A DNA stretch of 43,022 nt from Corynebacterium sp. (GTDB lineage Bacteria > Actinomycetota > Actinomycetes > Mycobacteriales > Mycobacteriaceae): contig JAUMZY010000017.1 in the NCBI GenBank assembly GCA_030527885.1, positions 1-43,022 of the forward strand. The letters run 5' to 3'. Positions within the stretch are counted from its first letter, which is position 1. Every line of letters begins with the position of its first letter. Below the pieces are notes generated by a model. It saw only the letters and a list, made by a program, of their open reading frames with translations, was not told the origin of the DNA and searched no databases. This document shows, one piece after another, positions 7,608 through 17,603 of the stretch. The position numbers were made by a program, and so were the translations under genes.

Positions 7608-9236
7608 ATGGCGGAGCTTACGATCTCCTCCGACGAGATCCGTAGCGCGATTGCGAACTACACCTCGAGCTACTCCGCGGAGGCCTCCCGTGAGGAGGTC
7701 GGCGTGGTCCTTTCCACTGCTGATGGCATTGCCCAGGTCTCTGGCCTCCCATCAGTAATGGCAAACGAACTACTTGAGTTCCCAGGTGGGGTTATTGGCG
7801 TCGCACAAAACCTCGACACTGACCGCGTTGGTGTCGTGATCTTGGGTAACTACGAAACCCTCAAAGAGGGCGACGAGGTCAAACGAACTGGAGAAGTTCT
7901 CTCCATTCCGGTCGGCGATAAATTCCTCGGCCGAGTTATTAACCCATTAGGTCAACCTATTGACGGCCTGGGTGCCATCGAAGCGGAAGAAGACCGGGTG
8001 CTAGAACTCCAAGCACCATCAGTATTGCAGCGGCAACCCGTGGGTGAACCAATGCAAACCGGCATCAAAGCCATTGATGCCATGACCCCCATTGGCCGGG
8101 GTCAGCGACAGCTGATCATTGGTGACCGTAAAACCGGTAAAACTGCAGTGTGTATTGACACCATTTTGAACCAAAAAGCCAACTGGGAAAGTGGCGATAA
8201 ATCCAAGCAGGTCCGCTGCATCTACGTTGCCATTGGTCAAAAGGGTTCCACCGTTGCCGCAGTGCGCAAAACCCTTGAAGACCACGGCGCATTGGAATAC
8301 ACCACCATCGTGGCCGCACCAGCGTCTGATTCCGCTGGCTTCAAGTGGCTGGCACCGTTCGCCGGCGCCGCCCTGGGTCAGCACTGGATGTACCAGGGCT
8401 ACCACGTGCTGGTGATCTACGATGATCTGACCAAGCAAGCCGAAGCTTACCGTGCAATTTCGCTGCTGCTGCGTCGTCCCCCAGGACGTGAAGCATACCC
8501 CGGCGACGTCTTCTACCTGCACTCCCGATTGCTGGAACGTGCCGCTAAGCTTTCCGACGATATGGGTGGCGGTTCCATGACCGCCTTGCCGATCATCGAA
8601 ACCAAAGCTAATGACGTCTCCGCCTTCATCCCGACCAACGTGATTTCCATTACGGATGGTCAGGTCTTCCTGGAATCTGACCTATTTAATCAGGGCGTGC
8701 GCCCCGCCATTAACGTCGGTGTGTCCGTCTCTCGTGTGGGTGGTGCTGCACAGACCAAGGGTATGAAGAAGGTATCTGGTTCCCTGCGTCTGGACCTGGC
8801 TGCCTACCGTGACTTGGAAGCATTCGCCACTTTTGCCTCTGACCTGGATCCAGCCTCTAAGGCTCAACTGGATCGTGGTGCCCGGCTAGTGGAGCTGCTC
8901 AAGCAGGCTGAAAACTCCCCGCAAACCGTGGAACACCAAATCATTTCCATCTGGTTGGCTGGTGAAGGCCATTTCGATAACGTCCCTGTGGTTGATATCC
9001 GTCGCTTCGAATTTGAACTGCAAGATCACCTGCATTCGGTAGCACCGGAAGTATTCGAGCAGATCAAGGGCGGCCAAGCACTGTCGGAGGAATCGCAGAA
9101 CACTTTGGTAGAAAAGACCGAAGAATTCAAGCGGGCCTTCCAAACCACCGATGGCACTCCAGTTGTCCACGATTTGGATGTGGAAGCGCTGTCGGAAGAC
9201 GAGATCAAGAAGCAAACCCTGACGGTTAAGAAGTAA
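7608..9236 (+). CDS. atpA: F1Fo ATP synthase subunit alpha
   Basis: Alpha is the non-catalytic nucleotide-binding subunit of F1. The 543-aa protein has the P-loop GDRKTGKT, the family block [17 protein letters not shown] and the beta-barrel, nucleotide and helical domains in order, with a C-terminal extension typical of actinobacteria. ATG 7608 is chosen because it gives [11 protein letters not shown], the usual N-terminus, and has AGGAAG just upstream; an upstream TTG at 7575 would add 11 residues from what is clearly the leader. Confidence 0.97.
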   Translation: MAELTISSDEIRSAIANYTSSYSAEASREEVGVVLSTADGIAQVSGLPSVMANELLEFPGGVIGVAQNLDTDRVGVVILGNYETLKEGDEVKRTGEVLSIPVGDKFLGRVINPLGQPIDGLGAIEAEEDRVLELQAPSVLQRQPVGEPMQTGIKAIDAMTPIGRGQRQLIIGDRKTGKTAVCIDTILNQKANWESGDKSKQVRCIYVAIGQKGSTVAAVRKTLEDHGALEYTTIVAAPASDSAGFKWLAPFAGAALGQHWMYQGYHVLVIYDDLTKQAEAYRAISLLLRRPPGREAYPGDVFYLHSRLLERAAKLSDDMGGGSMTALPIIETKANDVSAFIPTNVISITDGQVFLESDLFNQGVRPAINVGVSVSRVGGAAQTKGMKKVSGSLRLDLAAYRDLEAFATFASDLDPASKAQLDRGARLVELLKQAENSPQTVEHQIISIWLAGEGHFDNVPVVDIRRFEFELQDHLHSVAPEVFEQIKGGQALSEESQNTLVEKTEEFKRAFQTTDGTPVVHDLDVEALSEDEIKKQTLTVKK

Positions 9237-9292
9237 AAGCATGGCTTTTATGTTCAAGACCCATCAACAACACGGAAGGAGGCGGGTGATTC

Positions 9293-10276
9293 ATGGCTAG
9301 TTTACGCGAGCTACGCAGCCGGATTCGTTCGGTTAATTCCACCAAGAAAATCACCAAGGCACAAGAGCTCATTGCGACTTCCCGCATTACCAAGGCCCAG
9401 GCCAAGGTGGAAGCAGCAGATCCTTATGCCACCGAAATCCATAATGTGATGGAACGTCTGGCCTCAGCAAGCTCTCTTGATCACCCCATGTTACGGGAAC
9501 GGGAAAATGCTAAGCGGGCGGCGGTGCTGGTGATCTCCAGCGACCGAGGCATGTGTGGTGGCTATAACTACAACGTTTTTAAAAAAGCAGCGGAGTTAGA
9601 AAAAAACCTGGAAGACCACGGCTACGAAGTTGTGCGCTATGTTACTGGCAATAAAGGTGTGGGTTACTACAACTTCCGGGGTGGAGAATACGTTGGTTCC
9701 TGGACCGGCTTCTCTCAAGACCCATCATGGAAAGACACCCATGATGTGCGCCGCCATATCATCGACGGCTTCTTAGCCAGCAGCGATGGCACCGCAAGGT
9801 ATCGGCCTGGCTTGGTTGGCCCGGAGGGGCAACCAGTGCAGGGCTTCGACTCGGTGCACGTCGTGTACACCGAATTCGAATCCATGCTGACCCAAACCGC
9901 CGTGGCGCACCAACTTCTGCCCATTGAACCGGTGATTGAAGTAGAAGAATTCCCCAAGGGGGAGGACTTCCTTGATAGCTCCAGCACGTCCCAAGCAGAA
10001 GCTGATTATGAATTCGAACCAGATGCTGACACATTGGTTGCATCCCTGCTGCCTAAGTATGTGTCCCGAAGCTTGTTCGCCATGTTCTTGGAAGCAGCAG
10101 CATCGGAATCAGCATCCCGTCGAAATGCAATGAAGTCTGCTACTGATAACGCCACGGAATTGGTCAAAGACCTCTCCCGGGTGGCCAACCAGGCACGTCA
10201 GGCCCAGATTACCCAGGAAATCACAGAGATTGTCGGTGGCGCGGGCGCGCTCGCCGAAAGCGGAGAAAGTGACTAG
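9293..10276 (+). CDS. atpG: F1Fo ATP synthase subunit gamma
   Basis: Gamma is the central rotor shaft. The 327-aa protein begins with MASLRELRSRIRSVNSTKKITKA, the classic N-terminal coil, and ends with the C-terminal coil containing RRNAMKSATDNA and RQAQITQEITEIVGGA. The middle contains the actinobacterial insertion with acidic stretches around residues 215-240. A strong GGAGG ribosome binding site precedes ATG 9293. The stop codon is three bases before atpD, implying coupled translation. Confidence 0.97.
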   Translation: MASLRELRSRIRSVNSTKKITKAQELIATSRITKAQAKVEAADPYATEIHNVMERLASASSLDHPMLRERENAKRAAVLVISSDRGMCGGYNYNVFKKAAELEKNLEDHGYEVVRYVTGNKGVGYYNFRGGEYVGSWTGFSQDPSWKDTHDVRRHIIDGFLASSDGTARYRPGLVGPEGQPVQGFDSVHVVYTEFESMLTQTAVAHQLLPIEPVIEVEEFPKGEDFLDSSSTSQAEADYEFEPDADTLVASLLPKYVSRSLFAMFLEAAASESASRRNAMKSATDNATELVKDLSRVANQARQAQITQEITEIVGGAGALAESGESD

Positions 10277-11725
<1,449 letters not shown>

Positions 11726-11738
11726 GGGAGATACACAA

Positions 11739-12110
11739 ATGGCTAGCCTTACTGTGGAATTGGTTTCGGTTGAACGCCTGATGTGGTCAGGTGAGGCCAG
11801 CATTGTGGTCGCCCAAACCACCGAAGGTGAAATTGGTGTGCTGCCAGGCCATGAACCTGTACTTGCCGAACTCGGCGCCAGTGGCACCGTGGTTATTCGC
11901 CCTATTGAGGGTGATGCCTTGGTTGCTGCTGTGCAGGGTGGCTTCCTGTCTGTTTCTAAAGAAAAAGTCACGATCCTAGCCGAATACGCAGTGTGGGCGC
12001 ATGAGGTTGATATTTCCAAGGCGCAAGCACTGGTTGATGCTGAAGGCGGAACCCAAAAGGCGTGGGGTGAAGCAGAATTGCTTGCCGTGCGTCGGAGTGA
12101 ACGAGTCTAA
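11739..12110 (+). CDS. atpC: F1Fo ATP synthase subunit epsilon
   Basis: Epsilon couples the central stalk to the c-ring and can inhibit ATP hydrolysis. The 123-aa protein has the N-terminal beta-sandwich ([36 protein letters not shown]) and a short C-terminal helical part. GGGGAGA precedes ATG 11739. It is the last gene of the operon and is followed by a strong terminator. Confidence 0.96.
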   Translation: MASLTVELVSVERLMWSGEASIVVAQTTEGEIGVLPGHEPVLAELGASGTVVIRPIEGDALVAAVQGGFLSVSKEKVTILAEYAVWAHEVDISKAQALVDAEGGTQKAWGEAELLAVRRSERV

Positions 12111-12130
12111 AACTACTCGCATCACATAAG

Positions 12131-12179
12131 ACCCCTCTCGGGTCTGGGAGTTTTATCCCCAAACCCGGGAGGGGTTTTG
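12131..12179 (+). terminator. Intrinsic terminator of the atp operon
   Basis: ACCCCTCTCGGGT (12131-12143) pairs with ACCCGGGAGGGGT (12163-12175) with one mismatch, followed by TTTT. It lies about 20 bases after the atpC stop codon. Confidence 0.88.
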
Positions 12180-12257
12180 CTGCACCATTGTCGTGATGGG
12201 GGCAATCTTTCGTCTGATATAAGAATGATAACGAGATGGTAAATTTTTTGAATTTTA

Positions 12258-12287
12258 TTCTAGGGGGTAGAATGCTGAACTACCCCA
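12258..12287 (+). other. Two mutually exclusive hairpins before the DUF2550 gene
   Basis: ATTCTA/TAGAAT (12258-12263 with 12269-12274) and GGGGTAG/CTACCCC (12265-12271 with 12281-12287) share the middle segment and cannot both form. The element lies about 80 bases before ATG 12366. No T-run follows either hairpin. Confidence 0.4.
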
Positions 12288-12365
12288 TTCCCTGTGTTTT
12301 AGATAAGAGCAATGGTGGGGGCTTGCAGCATTATTGAAACTTGTAAGAAGTTGTGAGGTAAGGCA

Positions 12366-12824
12366 ATGTACTACATAATTGTGACTATTATAGTGGCGTT
12401 GTGTCTTGTCTTGGTGTTCTTAGGTGCGTATCGATTTTTTACCCTCCGCTCCAATGGAATTAACGTGACTCTGCGCCGACTACCCGCTGTAGGAAACCAC
12501 GGGTGGCGCACCGGACTGCTCCGTTACGATTCCAATAACGAACTCAAGTTCTATCAGCTTCGATCGCTGAGTCCCTTCCCGGACGTCGTTTTTCACCGGT
12601 TTGACCTCACGCTTAATGGGCAGCGAGATTTCACCGAGGCCGAAGCCTCCTTCTTATTTGATGGTACGCCCATCATCAAGTTTCATCACAAGGGCAAAGA
12701 TTATGAAGCCCAAATGTCTAAGCACGCCACCATGGCTTTTGTGTCCTGGGTGGAGTCGGCACCGGACTCCCGGTTGGATAAGATGAGTCCTAGTGAAATG
12801 CGCCATTACCTGCGCCATACCTGA
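12366..12824 (+). CDS. DUF2550 family membrane-anchored protein
   Basis: The 152-aa protein has one N-terminal membrane helix (about residues 2-25) followed by a soluble domain with GWRTGLLRYDSNNELKFYQLRSLSPFPD and RQDF-like features that I recognise as DUF2550. This family is actinobacterial and normally sits between atpC and nucS, as here. Function is not known to me. The start is supported by GAGGTAAGG just upstream. Paired hairpins precede it. Confidence 0.85.
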   Translation: MYYIIVTIIVALCLVLVFLGAYRFFTLRSNGINVTLRRLPAVGNHGWRTGLLRYDSNNELKFYQLRSLSPFPDVVFHRFDLTLNGQRDFTEAEASFLFDGTPIIKFHHKGKDYEAQMSKHATMAFVSWVESAPDSRLDKMSPSEMRHYLRHT

Positions 12825-12876
12825 AAAGTAATAAAAATTACGTTGCGAGCCTTGCCCTTCACCCTTAAGTTTCGAC

Positions 12877-12882
12877 TAATCT
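12877..12882 (+). promoter_or_regulatory. Minus-10 element for a leaderless nucS transcript
   Basis: TAATCT at 12877-12882 is eight bases before ATG 12891, and no ribosome binding site precedes the start. That spacing would put transcription initiation at or next to the A of the ATG, as in many actinobacterial leaderless mRNAs. TTGCCC at 12852-12857 is a possible minus-35 with a long 19-base spacer. Confidence 0.42.
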
Positions 12883-12890
12883 AAGTCACC

Positions 12891-13571
12891 ATGCGCCTAG
12901 TTATTGCCCGTTGTTCTGTCGATTATATCGGCCGCTTGGAAGCTCATTTACCATCAGCGGATCGACTTTTATTGGTTAAAGCCGATGGTTCGGTATCCAT
13001 TCATGCAGATGACCGCGCATATAAACCCCTCAATTGGATGACCCCACCGTGTACCTTAACAGAAACTGTGGATGAAGATTCCGACAACGCCGCCCACTGG
13101 GTCGTGGAAAATAAAAAAGGTGAACAATTACGTATCACCCTTGAAGTGGTGCATTCCGATCTCTCGTACCGGCTTGGCGACGACCCCGGCCTAGTGAAAG
13201 ATGGGGTGGAAGCCCACCTGCAAGAACTGCTGGCAGAGCACATAGAAACTCTTGGCGAGAACTATCGCCTTGTTCGGCGGGAGTACCCCACTGCCATCGG
13301 ACCCGTTGATATCCTCTGCAAGGATGCCGAAGGCACCAGCGTGGCCGTAGAGGTGAAACGCCGCGGCGGCATCGACGGGGTGGAACAACTCACCCGTTAC
13401 CTAGAATTGCTCAATCGGGACACCGTGTTAGCACCCGTCACAGGAATTTTTGCAGCACAAGAGATTAAACCCCAGGCACGCACCTTGGCAGAGGATCGGG
13501 GTATACGCTGCGTCGTGCTTGATTATGATGCGTTGCGCGGCATTGAATCCAATGAACTACGGCTTTTCTAA
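12891..13571 (+). CDS. nucS: Mismatch-specific endonuclease NucS/EndoMS
   Basis: NucS cuts both strands at mismatches and replaces MutS/MutL repair in most actinobacteria. The 226-aa protein has the N-terminal DNA-binding domain and a C-terminal RecB-like nuclease domain with the active-site series D (in GPVDILCKD), ExK (VEVKRR) and the QLTRYLE helix, all intact. It ends in LRLF, which resembles the C-terminal sliding-clamp-binding peptide described for corynebacterial EndoMS. No ribosome binding site is visible; a minus-10-like TAATCT sits eight bases before the ATG, pointing to a leaderless mRNA. Confidence 0.95.
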   Translation: MRLVIARCSVDYIGRLEAHLPSADRLLLVKADGSVSIHADDRAYKPLNWMTPPCTLTETVDEDSDNAAHWVVENKKGEQLRITLEVVHSDLSYRLGDDPGLVKDGVEAHLQELLAEHIETLGENYRLVRREYPTAIGPVDILCKDAEGTSVAVEVKRRGGIDGVEQLTRYLELLNRDTVLAPVTGIFAAQEIKPQARTLAEDRGIRCVVLDYDALRGIESNELRLF

Positions 13572-13579
13572 GAACAACC

Positions 13580-13867
13580 ATGGGCCGCAAAAACCGTCGC
13601 AGTAATATCACCCCAACCCGGCAATTACCACCTGATGGGGCGGCTTTCTACGGCATGCGGGAAGTGGATGGGCCGAGCTGGAGCAATGGGGAACGCTATT
13701 TAGTGCGCCAAATGGGGGCACACGCTGCAGTGAAGTTTTATGTTTGCCCGGGGTGCAATCAGAATATTCCCCCAGGCATTGCGCACATCGTAGCGTGGCC
13801 TAGAGATTATGGCCACGGTGCAGAGGATCGCCGCCACTGGCACAAGGCGTGCTGGGAGCGTCGATAA
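13580..13867 (+). CDS. Small conserved Cys/His protein downstream of nucS
   Basis: The 95-aa product begins with a basic stretch (MGRKNRRSN) and has CPGC (residues about 57-60) followed some 30 residues later by HWHKAC, an arrangement suited to binding one zinc ion and resembling a reduced HNH or zinc-ribbon fold. I recall homologues in this position in other corynebacteria and mycobacteria, but no established function. It begins eight bases after nucS and is likely co-transcribed, so a link to DNA repair is conceivable but only by position. Confidence 0.8.
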   Translation: MGRKNRRSNITPTRQLPPDGAAFYGMREVDGPSWSNGERYLVRQMGAHAAVKFYVCPGCNQNIPPGIAHIVAWPRDYGHGAEDRRHWHKACWERR

Positions 13868-13881
13868 GCAAGGCGGTCGAG

Positions 13882-14340
13882 CTATGCGACGGGCTGGGTC
13901 AGCTCCAGCAGCACCCCGCCGGCGTCTTTGGGATGCACGAAGTTGATCTGGGCGCCGCCGGTGCCTACTTTCGGGGCGGGGTAGAGTAGCCGCACACCTT
14001 GGTCGGTCAAGTGTTTGCTCAGCGCCTTAATATCAGAGGTGCGCAGGCACATTTGTTGCAGACCGGGGCCTTTTTTATCCAGGAATTTTGCAATGGTGGA
14101 TTCCTCATTCAAGGGGGCAAGCAGCTGAATCATGCCGTCGGTTTCCTTGAGGTTCTTCGGCCCAATCATGGCTTCCACCACGCCTTGTTCCTCGTTGGCT
14201 TCCTGGTGGTGGTTGACCCATCCGAAGGCACTGCGGTAGAACTCTATCGCGGCATCCAGGTCGGGGACGGCGATGCCCACATGATCCAGGCAGATAACCA
14301 GCTCGTGAGGAATATCAATGCTAGAAATATCGTTACTCAT
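13882..14340 (-). CDS. mce: Methylmalonyl-CoA epimerase (VOC family)
   Basis: This enzyme interconverts the R and S forms of methylmalonyl-CoA in propionate metabolism. The 152-aa protein has the two-repeat VOC fold: metal ligand H20 in LDHVGIAVPDLDAA, MIQLLAPLNEEST in the middle, QQMCLRTSDI at the second repeat and HPKDAGGVLLEL with the closing glutamate. It points against the preceding gene, leaving 14 bases between the two stops, and diverges from the thiamine-binding-like gene. Other VOC enzymes are hard to exclude from sequence alone, but the length and motifs fit the epimerase well. Confidence 0.88.
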   Translation of the reverse strand: MSNDISSIDIPHELVICLDHVGIAVPDLDAAIEFYRSAFGWVNHHQEANEEQGVVEAMIGPKNLKETDGMIQLLAPLNEESTIAKFLDKKGPGLQQMCLRTSDIKALSKHLTDQGVRLLYPAPKVGTGGAQINFVHPKDAGGVLLELTQPVA

Positions 14341-14463
14341 ACTTTTATGGTATTCCTACCGGCCGGCCTGTGTGGTGAAAACCGTGTTATAGGCTTCACA
14401 TTCGCCTTCACTAACTGCCGTAGTTCTTCCCGCTATAGCTTCCCACAACATAGGATGGGCATC

Positions 14464-14775
14464 ATGATTGTTGCATTCTCTGTTGCCCCCACCGAAGTCC
14501 CCAATGCCCAAGCCGAAATGAGCGAAGCCGTAGCCGCAGCCATCAAAGTGGTGCGGGATTCGGGATTGCCCAACGAAACCAACGCCATGTTTACCCTGAT
14601 TGAAGGAGAGTGGGATGAGGTCATGGCAGTAGTCAAAGCCGCTACCGAGGCTGTGCTTGCGGTGTCACCACGGGTGGGGTTGGTGCTCAAAGCGGACATT
14701 CGGCCTGGTTACACCGATCAATTGCTGTCAAAAGTAGAAGCCGTGGAGCGGCATTTAGCAGATCCCGCAACGTAG
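14464..14775 (+). CDS. Thiamine-binding-like protein (DUF77/MTH1187/YkoF-like)
   Basis: This is a small ferredoxin-like-fold protein of about 103 aa, beginning MIVAFSVAPTEVPN and ending in the helix LLSKVEAVERHL. The family is known to form tetramers and some members bind thiamine; whether this one does is not shown by the sequence. Start choice: AGGA at 14452-14455 is eight bases before ATG 14464, whereas ATG 14455 overlaps it. A very long open frame extending upstream to 13999 is the antisense of the epimerase gene and is not coding. Confidence 0.82.
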   Translation: MIVAFSVAPTEVPNAQAEMSEAVAAAIKVVRDSGLPNETNAMFTLIEGEWDEVMAVVKAATEAVLAVSPRVGLVLKADIRPGYTDQLLSKVEAVERHLADPAT

Positions 14776-14878
14776 CATAGGTGAGTGTCGTTGAGAATGC
14801 GTACGAGGCTATTTCGCGGTAAACTGCTCCTTTAGTGTTGGTCTTCAGAAAGAAGCGGAAGCGAGGTTGACAAGTAGC

Positions 14879-15781
14879 GTGACTACTCCTAACACTCCCA
14901 ATCGGTTTGTTGCCGGCGCCATTGATCTTGGGGAGGTGAAAGCCCGGGCTGAAGCTCGCGCTCAGGCTCAATCCACAGCCGCCAGCGGTACCATTGCCCC
15001 GGTGGTGACCCTGAGCATGGCCAATGTGGAAGAGGAGCTGGTGAAACGCTCCGCGCAGGTGCCAGTGGTGGTTCTGATTGGCTCGGAACGTAGCCCTGAA
15101 TCGCAGCAGTTGCGGGCTGATTTTACGGAGCTCGCCCAGGCGGCCAATCTCAGCTTCATTTTCGCTTATGCCGATGCGGACCAAACCCCCGATATTGCCC
15201 ATATGTTCGGTGTGCAGGGGCTGCCCACCGTCGCCGCCATTGCGGCGGGGCAACCCATTGCGAACTTCAGCGGCGGCCAACCCAAAGAGGCTTTGCAGCA
15301 ATGGGTGGCGGCTGTTGTGCAGGCAGTCGCTGGCCAGCTCACGGGCATCTCCAGCGCTGACGAACCTGCCACGGATCCCCGCTTCCAACCTGCCGAGGAT
15401 GCCCTTAACGCGGGGGATTTCGCCGCTGCCATTGCCGTGTATGACAGCATTTTGACCCAAGAACCAAAGAACGCCGAGGCCCTGGCGGCGCGGGATAACG
15501 CTCGGTTATTGGCAAGGTTGCAGGAAGCCGAGGGGGATGATCCCATTGCGGCTGCAGCGGCGCAACCCACCGATGTGCCAGCTGCCTTCGCTGCCGCTGA
15601 TGCTGAGATTGCTGCAGGGGCGGCGGAGGCGGCATTTGATCGACTCTTAAGACTCATGGACACTGTGCCGGCACAGAAGGCAGAGATTCAGGAGCGACTC
15701 TTAGAGCTCTTTGCGCTTTTCGACGCCACCAACCCCTGGGTGCTTGCAGCCCGGGGCAAGCTGGCCAACGCCTTGTTCTAA
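14879..15781 (+). CDS. Thioredoxin-like/TPR protein of the CnoX/YbbN type, no CXXC
   Basis: The roughly 300-aa protein has a disordered N-terminus, a thioredoxin fold (about residues 45-155; VVLIGSERSPESQQ, QGLPTVAAIAAGQPI) and C-terminal helical repeats (FQPAEDALNAGDFAAAIAVYDSIL). The redox CXXC is replaced by SERS, so it cannot be a thiol-disulfide oxidoreductase. CnoX-type proteins act as chaperones that hold oxidised clients for DnaK or GroEL; that role is inferred from architecture. GTG 14879 is preferred over TTG 14867 because GCGAGG ends directly before the TTG. The 11-base word occurs near its 3' end at 15715. Confidence 0.88.
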   Translation: MTTPNTPNRFVAGAIDLGEVKARAEARAQAQSTAASGTIAPVVTLSMANVEEELVKRSAQVPVVVLIGSERSPESQQLRADFTELAQAANLSFIFAYADADQTPDIAHMFGVQGLPTVAAIAAGQPIANFSGGQPKEALQQWVAAVVQAVAGQLTGISSADEPATDPRFQPAEDALNAGDFAAAIAVYDSILTQEPKNAEALAARDNARLLARLQEAEGDDPIAAAAAQPTDVPAAFAAADAEIAAGAAEAAFDRLLRLMDTVPAQKAEIQERLLELFALFDATNPWVLAARGKLANALF

Positions 15782-15853
15782 CCACCAAGGCCTCATTGTT
15801 ACGCTAGTGTCAGCTGTAGCTTCAAACTTCATAACCTGAATTGTTGGTTTTCC

Positions 15854-17476
15854 ATGAATAAAACTTCTACCGCCCTCATTGCCGTATTAGTCCTGTCCGC
15901 TCTTGGGCTCAGTGCTTGTTCCACCACGGCAAAATCACAGGAGCAACATAGTTGTTATATTCGCGCCAATGCCGAAGAAACCGGCGAACCTCTCCTGCCA
16001 GGCACCAGCGAAAGTGGCAACAACCTGCGGGTTATGAAAATGCTGTACTCCGGACTGGTGTACATCGATAAGGACAATAAACTCCAAAACGACTTAGCCA
16101 AAGAAATCAAACAGGTTAAATCCACGCTGTACCAAGTCATCTTGAAACCCAACCTGGAGTTTTCTGACGGATCCCCCATTACGGCGGAAAGCTTCGTGGA
16201 TGCATGGAACTATCAGGTATCTGAAGAAGATCCGAATTCTTCCATGTTCAGCCCTATTGCCGGCTTTATGGACGACAAAGAGAACAGCACCCCGCTCAGC
16301 GGCCTGAAGATTCTCAACCCCACCACATTCACCATTGAGTTGAGCACCCCGCTGTCAGATTTCCTCATGCGACTGTCACACCCGACGTTCAGCCCCCTGC
16401 CTAAGGCTGCGTTCACCGCACCGGAAGGCATTAAAGCTTACGCCAAGCACCCCATAAGCTCCGGGCCGTACGTTTTGGAATCGTGGGTGGCAAACCAATC
16501 CATGCGTTTAGCCAAGAACCCCAAGTACCAGGGGCCTAGAGCTGCGGCGAATGATGGAGTGGATTTCATCATGTACACCCGCGGCATCAAACCATATGAG
16601 GATCTTTTGTCCGGCAAGCTCGACGTCACGGACACGTTCTCCCCGACGGGCTACCAAAACTACAGGACGGACCTGCCCGGTCGTTATATTGCGCGCCCTA
16701 GTTCATCGCTCATTGAGCTCAGCATACATGCGGAAACTCCCCACTTTGAGGGGGAAGAAGGGGTGATGCGGCGCCAAGCATTGTCCATGGCAATTGACCG
16801 TAAATACCTCGGCGAAAAGGTTTTAGGTGGCGCCTACGTGCCCGCTACAGGTTTCGTGCCAGCAGAAATCCCCGGTGGGGAAGTGGCTGCCAAAGACCGG
16901 GAGACGCTTACTTACAATCCAAAGAAGGCAAAAGAACTATGGCAGCAGGCGGATAGCATTTACGGCGCCTTCAAAGGCCCGGTGCCCGTGCATTTCTCCT
17001 TCGACATTTCCGATAACCACAAATGGGGTCCCGCGGTTGCCGAACAATTGCGCAAAAATCTCGGATTGGATTCCGTGCCTGTCTCCGGGGCGGATTTTGT
17101 CCGTTTCCGCTACGACTTCCAGCACGTGCGCTTCGACGGTATGTATCGTACTGGCTGGCAGGCTGATTATCCGTCTTTGCGCAGCTACTTGGAAACCAAC
17201 TACGCCACCAACGGTGCATCCAACGACACGAAGTACTCTAACAACAAAGTAGACGAACTATTCGAACAGGCTGATGCCGCGAAAACCCCAGCCGAGGCCA
17301 CCAAGTATTATCAACAGGCCCAGACGCTGCTGCTGGAGCAGCTGCCGGCCATCCCGCTGCTCTCCCCGGTGGAAACCGTGGGCTGGAACGCCAATGTCTC
17401 TCACGTCGATATTGATTTCGACACGTACCCAAATTATTCGATGATCATGAAGAACGGCCCCGGCTGCCAACCTTAA
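15854..17476 (+). CDS. Peptide/nickel-type ABC transporter substrate-binding lipoprotein
   Basis: A family 5 solute-binding protein of 540 aa, with a signal peptide and lipobox LSAC (cleavage before Cys22), so it would be anchored outside the membrane. The body follows OppA/DppA: LYSGLVYIDKDNKL, LEFSDGSPITAESFVDAWNY and the C-terminal block SNNKVDELFEQADAA. No permease or ATPase gene of the oligopeptide type is adjacent; the nearest ABC ATPase (22.2 kb) lies beyond glgB and glgE and is of another class. The partner transporter must therefore be elsewhere, or the protein acts alone. No clear ribosome binding site precedes the ATG. Confidence 0.9.
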   Translation: MNKTSTALIAVLVLSALGLSACSTTAKSQEQHSCYIRANAEETGEPLLPGTSESGNNLRVMKMLYSGLVYIDKDNKLQNDLAKEIKQVKSTLYQVILKPNLEFSDGSPITAESFVDAWNYQVSEEDPNSSMFSPIAGFMDDKENSTPLSGLKILNPTTFTIELSTPLSDFLMRLSHPTFSPLPKAAFTAPEGIKAYAKHPISSGPYVLESWVANQSMRLAKNPKYQGPRAAANDGVDFIMYTRGIKPYEDLLSGKLDVTDTFSPTGYQNYRTDLPGRYIARPSSSLIELSIHAETPHFEGEEGVMRRQALSMAIDRKYLGEKVLGGAYVPATGFVPAEIPGGEVAAKDRETLTYNPKKAKELWQQADSIYGAFKGPVPVHFSFDISDNHKWGPAVAEQLRKNLGLDSVPVSGADFVRFRYDFQHVRFDGMYRTGWQADYPSLRSYLETNYATNGASNDTKYSNNKVDELFEQADAAKTPAEATKYYQQAQTLLLEQLPAIPLLSPVETVGWNANVSHVDIDFDTYPNYSMIMKNGPGCQP

Positions 17477-17478
17477 TC

Positions 17479-17560
17479 GCTTGTCGACGCACTCCGTGGC
17501 GAGTAAAATTGAGTCCCTTAAAAGCCCTTGGGAAGCCGCACTAATAGACGTCGACAAGTA
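17479..17560. repeat. Inverted copies of a GCTTGTCGACG word
   Basis: GCTTGTCGACG (17479-17489) and its near-perfect inverse CGTCGACAAGT (17550-17560) flank the 60 bases between the SBP stop codon and the glgB terminator. Both are variants of the 11-base word found across the window. They could form a long-range stem or be two sites for a DNA-binding protein. Confidence 0.5.
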
Positions 17561-17563
17561 AGC

Positions 17564-17592
17564 AAAAAGCCCTCCGCTGTGGCGGAGGGCTC
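17564..17592 (-). terminator. Intrinsic terminator of glgB
   Basis: AGCCCTCCGC (17569-17578) and GCGGAGGGCT (17583-17592) form a perfect 10-bp stem with a TGTG loop. On the minus strand it is followed by TTTTT, and it lies 11 bases after the glgB stop codon. Confidence 0.9.
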
Positions 17593-17603
17593 AAGCATCG
17601 GGT

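Noticed and set aside
13999-14463. Long open frame running into the thiamine-binding-like gene
   Set aside because: It is the antisense of the methylmalonyl-CoA epimerase, whose protein is clearly recognisable; only the part from 14464 matches a family.
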